Below are positions 60,804 to 64,000 of a DNA stretch of 64,000 nt, piece by piece. The position numbers and the translations under genes were made by a program. The DNA is from Deinandra increscens subsp. villosa (taxonomy: Eukaryota > Streptophyta > Magnoliopsida > Asterales > Asteraceae): positions 44,700,428 through 44,764,427 of the forward strand of contig JBCNJP010000006.1 of NCBI GenBank assembly GCA_039602395.1. The letters are read 5' to 3'. Every line of letters starts with the position of its first letter. Position 1 is the first letter of the stretch. The notes beneath the pieces are model-generated. The model did not search any database, was not told the DNA's origin, and saw nothing but the letters and a program-made list of their open reading frames with translations.

Positions 60804-61323
60804 TTTGAAAAATTTCCAAAAACCTGATATTCCAAACCTTATCTGAACCTTAACGTGTTATCCGAACTTTATCCAAACCTCACCCAAACTCTAGCTTATC
60901 CGAACGTTCGCTGAACCCAAAGTAGCCGAACTGAAACACAATATCCGAACCTCTTCCGAACATAATAAATCCGAACTCTATCCGAACCCTTTCCGAACCT
61001 CTTCCGAATGATAGCCGAACAAAAAATGAAACTGAACGGTAGACAAACTCAAAGTTCGGAGCGGTTACTCAGACGAACCTTAGGTTCGGGCAACGATTGA
61101 TCCGAACAGAAACATACTCGACTGAAAATTTTTGAATTTGGACAGAATTTGACGAGATTTGCAGCAGCTGATCAAAAACAATGATGATAAATGATTTAGG
61201 AGCACATTTTTCACAAAATACTCGATCTAAATGATCAAAAACTCATAAAAATACTAAAAAACAACACATTTTGTTTCAAAAATTCCGAAAAAGCAACCAC
61301 AGATAAGTAGAATGAACCATATA
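60804..61323 (-). other. Leader of element G/H with CCGAAC motif array
   Basis: No gene. Between about 60840 and 61110 the hexamer CCGAAC occurs about ten times, often as TCCGAACCT or TCCGAACTC, plus GTTCGG complements. The same words fill part of the LTRs (55898-55960, 61556-61618). Confidence 0.75.
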
Positions 61324-61335
61324 GCTCTGATACCA
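61324..61335 (-). other. Primer binding site (initiator Met tRNA), element G/H
   Basis: Minus strand TGGTATCAGAGC, two bases from LTR H. Confidence 0.95.
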
Positions 61336-61337
61336 CT

Positions 61338-61693
61338 TGAGAATGCGTGAGCATCGGATCGTCTACTCAATCTAGCGAATTCTGAAGAGAAATAAGTAAT
61401 TAACCGATTGTTTTATTAATCAAAGTGATCAATTACAACCAGTAACACAGAGAAACAGAGACTTAGAGAATACCGTAGAAAACACACACTTAACACTTGA
61501 TTTCCCTCGCTCAGTCACCCATTACAAAGAACAACACATCTATATATAGCGACTGGCCGAACCTCAAGCGAACCTGAAGTTCGTCCGATCCGAACCTCAA
61601 GTTCGGACCAGGTTCGGCTGGCAGCTATCATTTTCTTGAACTCCATCTTGTCTTGACTCGATACTTCACACGACGCACAGATTTGTATCTACA
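61338..61693 (-). repeat. LTR H (5' LTR of element G/H)
   Basis: 356 bp, partner of LTR G; followed by ATATT. Confidence 0.93.
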
Positions 61694-61698
61694 ATATT

Positions 61699-63601
61699 TT
61701 GTATTTTTGGCATTTGATGATGAAGTGTTAGTAGTCATAAGGCAATTTTGTGCAAAATGACCTTTCTTACGACAAACATAACACAAACGACGATTAGTTT
61801 TAGTGGTTGAAATTGGTTTTCCAAAGTGATCAGTCAAACATTCATCATAAACTTTTGAAATCACATGTTTAAATTTCTTTGGTTTCTGAAATTTTGGAAA
61901 ACATTTTGAAGGAATCATAAAAACCAAAATCATCTCCATAACCAAAGAATTTATCTTGATGATAAAACCTGTTAGAATTAGCGGAATAAAATGAATCTGA
62001 ATTTTTATCACCCGGTGGTGTAGCATCAGATATGCAAGAAGACTCTTCAGAAGAAATCTTTTCATCTGTAGATGGAGGAGACTCTTTCTTCTTCCAAAAA
62101 GGAGACTTCTTATCTGTAAACACCTTCTGTTTCTTTTTCTGCTCAGCTTTGAACTTCTTCTTGTTGTGATCCTTAATTGGAACCTCTTTTCCTTCATATC
62201 CCAAACCACCATTCTTCTGCTTAGGATGTTCTTTCACAGAATTCCCTTGTGAAGCTAGACGAGAAAATTCATTTTTGATAGCTTTAACACAAACTTCTTA
62301 TTTGGTAAAGATTTGTCAATCACAATATCAGAAAAATCAGGAATCTTCACATGTTCGGGTTTGCCTTCAAAAAATTTCTCACTATCAAGAAAAACAGATT
62401 TTGAATCAAACTTTGGAACCTTGTTTGAATCAAATATTCTTTCATCCTTTTTCTTCTTCTGAGACTTTGATTTCTTTGATTTTTCCGACTGAATACCATC
62501 TTCTGCTGGATAATCTTGCAACTTCTGATTTGAATTATCATTAAGTGTCATTTTCAAATCAACTACTGGAACTTCATGATTATCAACATCTTTGCTTGGT
62601 TTGCCATCTCGTTCCAAATGATACAAATAATTCTGAAATACACTTGATGTATTGCAATTTGCAAGTTGTCGTTGCAGATCAAGCATTGCAATCCTTGTTT
62701 TAGAAATTCTAGTATTAGCTTCTAGTAACTCCTTCTGAGAAGCGATAAATTTCTTAGACAATTTGTTATACTTGTGCTTTTGACCATACATTCTGTCACA
62801 TTCATCAAGCACTTCTTTTGTAACCTTTTTCACTTTTGTTTGAAGATCGGCAACATCTGCTTTCAAGATTTTATTCTCTCTAACTAGCTCAATCTTTTCA
62901 GAAACTAAACCTTTTTCACTTTTCCTTTGATTTAACAAATAACACGTCAAAATCTTCATTAACTTCTTTTTCTTTGGCTTTAGCTTTCACGCATTCCTCA
63001 ATCAATACTTTCTTTTGTTTCAACAATTCTTCCTTCATCCTAGCAAATTCAAAACAATTTGAACATGATGCAGACACATCCTTTTGAATTTTTGCAGCTA
63101 AACCATCACAAACTTTATTTTTTCATTTATTCACTTCTTTTCTTAGAATACTATTTTCTGCGAATAACGTCACTTCTTTCTTTTCTATTCCTCAATTTTA
63201 TATTTAAACTTCAAACCTTGTTCAACAGTTTCTGTTTTCTGAAAAGTTTTAGACATATGTTCCTAACATTGTGTCTTTACAATATCCCATATCTGCTTTG
63301 CTTTGCGACAATATTTGACTTGACTTACAAGAGTTGTAGGCACAACTATCAGAAGAAGTGCAACAGCCTTTTCATGTTGATCATACAAGTTTCTTTCTTC
63401 AATTGAAAAATCCTGTCTCTCCTTAAAATCCCAACCATAAGTTGGATACTTATATTCATCTATAACCGATAACCACAATGTTTTATCCAAATTAGCAATA
63501 TATCCTTTAAAATATGTTGCCCAACTATGGTAATCTCCAAGATTTATCAACTTTGGTACATTCTAATGATGACCCGAAATAATTGCATCAATTTCATACA
63601 T
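61699..63601 (-). pseudogene. gag of element I
   Basis: Minus strand: MYEIDAIISGHH, stop, NVPKLINLGDYHSWATYFKG, LWLSVIDEYKYPTYGWDFKE, VSQVKYCRKAKQIWDIVKTQ, then a coiled-coil stretch in 62255-62959 (LVRENKILKADVADLQTKVK), a lysine-rich part, KISSEESSC and a zinc knuckle CYVCRKKGHFAQNC near 61760-61800. It is much diverged from the F and G/H gag but has the same order. Interrupted by stops and shifts; its end is beyond G/H at 55674. Confidence 0.85.
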
Positions 63602-63619
63602 TTTGAAAATTGTGAAATT

Positions 63620-63712
63620 GGATTTATCAACTGGTAGTTCGTCTTCAGTTCGGACAGCAGCACAATGCATCTTTTGTCTTGTATTTGATACTTCACGTGA
63701 CGAACTAAACAG
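63620..63712 (-). repeat. Remnant of the 5' LTR of element I
   Basis: GGTAGTTCGTCTTCAG, TTCGGAC and TTGATACTTCACGTGACG resemble the inner end of LTR I, but most of that LTR and the PBS are missing. It directly abuts the continued gag of F, so a deletion removed this border. Confidence 0.5.
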
Positions 63713-64000
63713 TTGAACAAAGAATTTGACAACTTTCAACATTATGATAAAGAAAACATCACTGCTCTTATATCTAGGTTCTCACATCTTATTAGTGAAT
63801 TGAAAGTCGTTGGAATAGAAAAGACTGAGGAAGAACTAAAAAAAATTGCTAGAAGCTTTACCACAGAATTGGGAAAATTATGTCTTACTAAGTACACATG
63901 ATAAATAATTTTTTTCATTATCATTTCATGAGTTAACAGGAAAGCTTCATGCTCGAGAAATGGAAATGATGAATACAAACAAATCAACTGCTCAACTGTA
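63711..64000 (+). pseudogene. gag of element F, continued
   Basis: NKEFDNFQHYDKENITALIS, FSHLISELKVVGIEKTEEEL, then after a one-base shift in an A run MEALP-like LPQNWENYVLLSTHD, a TAA, SFHELTGKLHAREMEMMN. It aligns with the G/H gag from FVNFQHYENENI onwards. Some codons after GND were lost together with element I's border. Runs off the window. Confidence 0.85.

Larger units (their letters stand above)
55680..61693 (-). mobile_element. Element G/H: complete gag-only Sirevirus-like copia
   Basis: 6014 bp with LTRs 55680-56036 and 61338-61693, target duplication ATATT (55675-55679 and 61694-61698), iMet PBS at 61324-61335 (minus) and several polypurine tracts. The interior holds one gag (57935-60803) and no trace of protease, integrase, RT or RNase H. 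It must have relied on enzymes from a relative. The LTRs differ at roughly 6 percent of sites by eye, so it is not very recent. Confidence 0.93.
53453..63712 (-). mobile_element. Element I: gag-only Sirevirus-like copia, minus strand
   Basis: 3' LTR at 53453-53847, repeated PPTs, 3' region with triple ~88-bp repeats, then gag (61699-63601, with its end at 55560-55674), and a remnant of the 5' LTR at 63620-63712. Removing G/H (55675-61693) leaves about 4.2 kb with gag but no protease, integrase, RT or RNase H. The 5' LTR and PBS are mostly deleted. Confidence 0.8.
52070..64000 (+). mobile_element. Element F: Sirevirus-like copia, plus strand, split by element I
   Basis: 5' LTR (about 52070-52414), iMet-tRNA PBS (52417), leader, and gag (53066-53452). 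Gag is interrupted by element I and continues at 63711 to the end of the window. Pol would lie beyond. It sits in the gag of element E in opposite orientation. Confidence 0.8.

Noticed and set aside
1..64000. A host gene or gene cluster hidden among the repeats
   Set aside because: All recognisable proteins belong to retrotransposons or plastid fragments; remaining open frames are short, overlapping or low in complexity.

Overview
The window reads as plant nuclear DNA made almost entirely of nested LTR retrotransposons, and I see no intact host gene. Evidence for a plant: Athila-type and chromodomain Ty3/gypsy polyproteins, Sirevirus-like copia gag proteins, initiator-Met and Asp tRNA primer sites, and a block of plastid genes (trnA, rps12, rps7, rpoC1, rpoC2) embedded as a NUPT. 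The element families resemble those common in Asteraceae, but the species cannot be fixed from the sequence alone.

Layout. 1-4356 is retrotransposon-derived non-coding DNA with a tandem hairpin array (1040-1226), a GC-rich patch and a 42-bp tandem repeat (4085-4292). From 4357 the outermost recognisable element is a decayed Athila-type element on the minus strand ('E'): 3' LTR and env-like ORF at 4357-8894, pol and gag remnants at 47013-52069. Two four-deep nests sit inside it. Nest 1: E is split by a second minus-strand Athila-type element ('A', 8895-47012, LTRs 8895-10535 and 45344-47012, tRNA-Asp-like PBS). A's integrase is broken by a mosaic plastid insertion (12653-14211), and A is also split at 15004 by a decayed minus-strand Tekay-type chromovirus ('C/D', LTRs 15004-17101 and 34321-37170). 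C/D is in turn split by a young, complete plus-strand Tekay-type chromovirus ('N', 20546-32700, TSD TAGTT). A copia-like LTR with about 5 kb of coding-free DNA (37171-42525) has replaced the end of LTR D and part of A's pol.

Nest 2: E's gag is interrupted by a plus-strand Sirevirus-like copia element ('F', from about 52070 to beyond the window). F's gag is split by a minus-strand gag-only relative ('I', 53453-63712), and I is split by another complete minus-strand gag-only element ('G/H', 55680-61693, TSD ATATT).

No element looks fully functional. N is closest: it has matching LTRs, PBS, PPT and a recognisable gag-PR-RT-RH-IN-chromodomain order, but carries one frameshift and three stops in pol. 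The most interesting signals are three tRNA T-arm-like hairpins in both N LTRs, a probable 86-bp intron in N's gag, a duplicated PPT/LTR-start cassette shared by N and C/D, the mosaic NUPT, and two diverged gag-only copia families that share one architecture.
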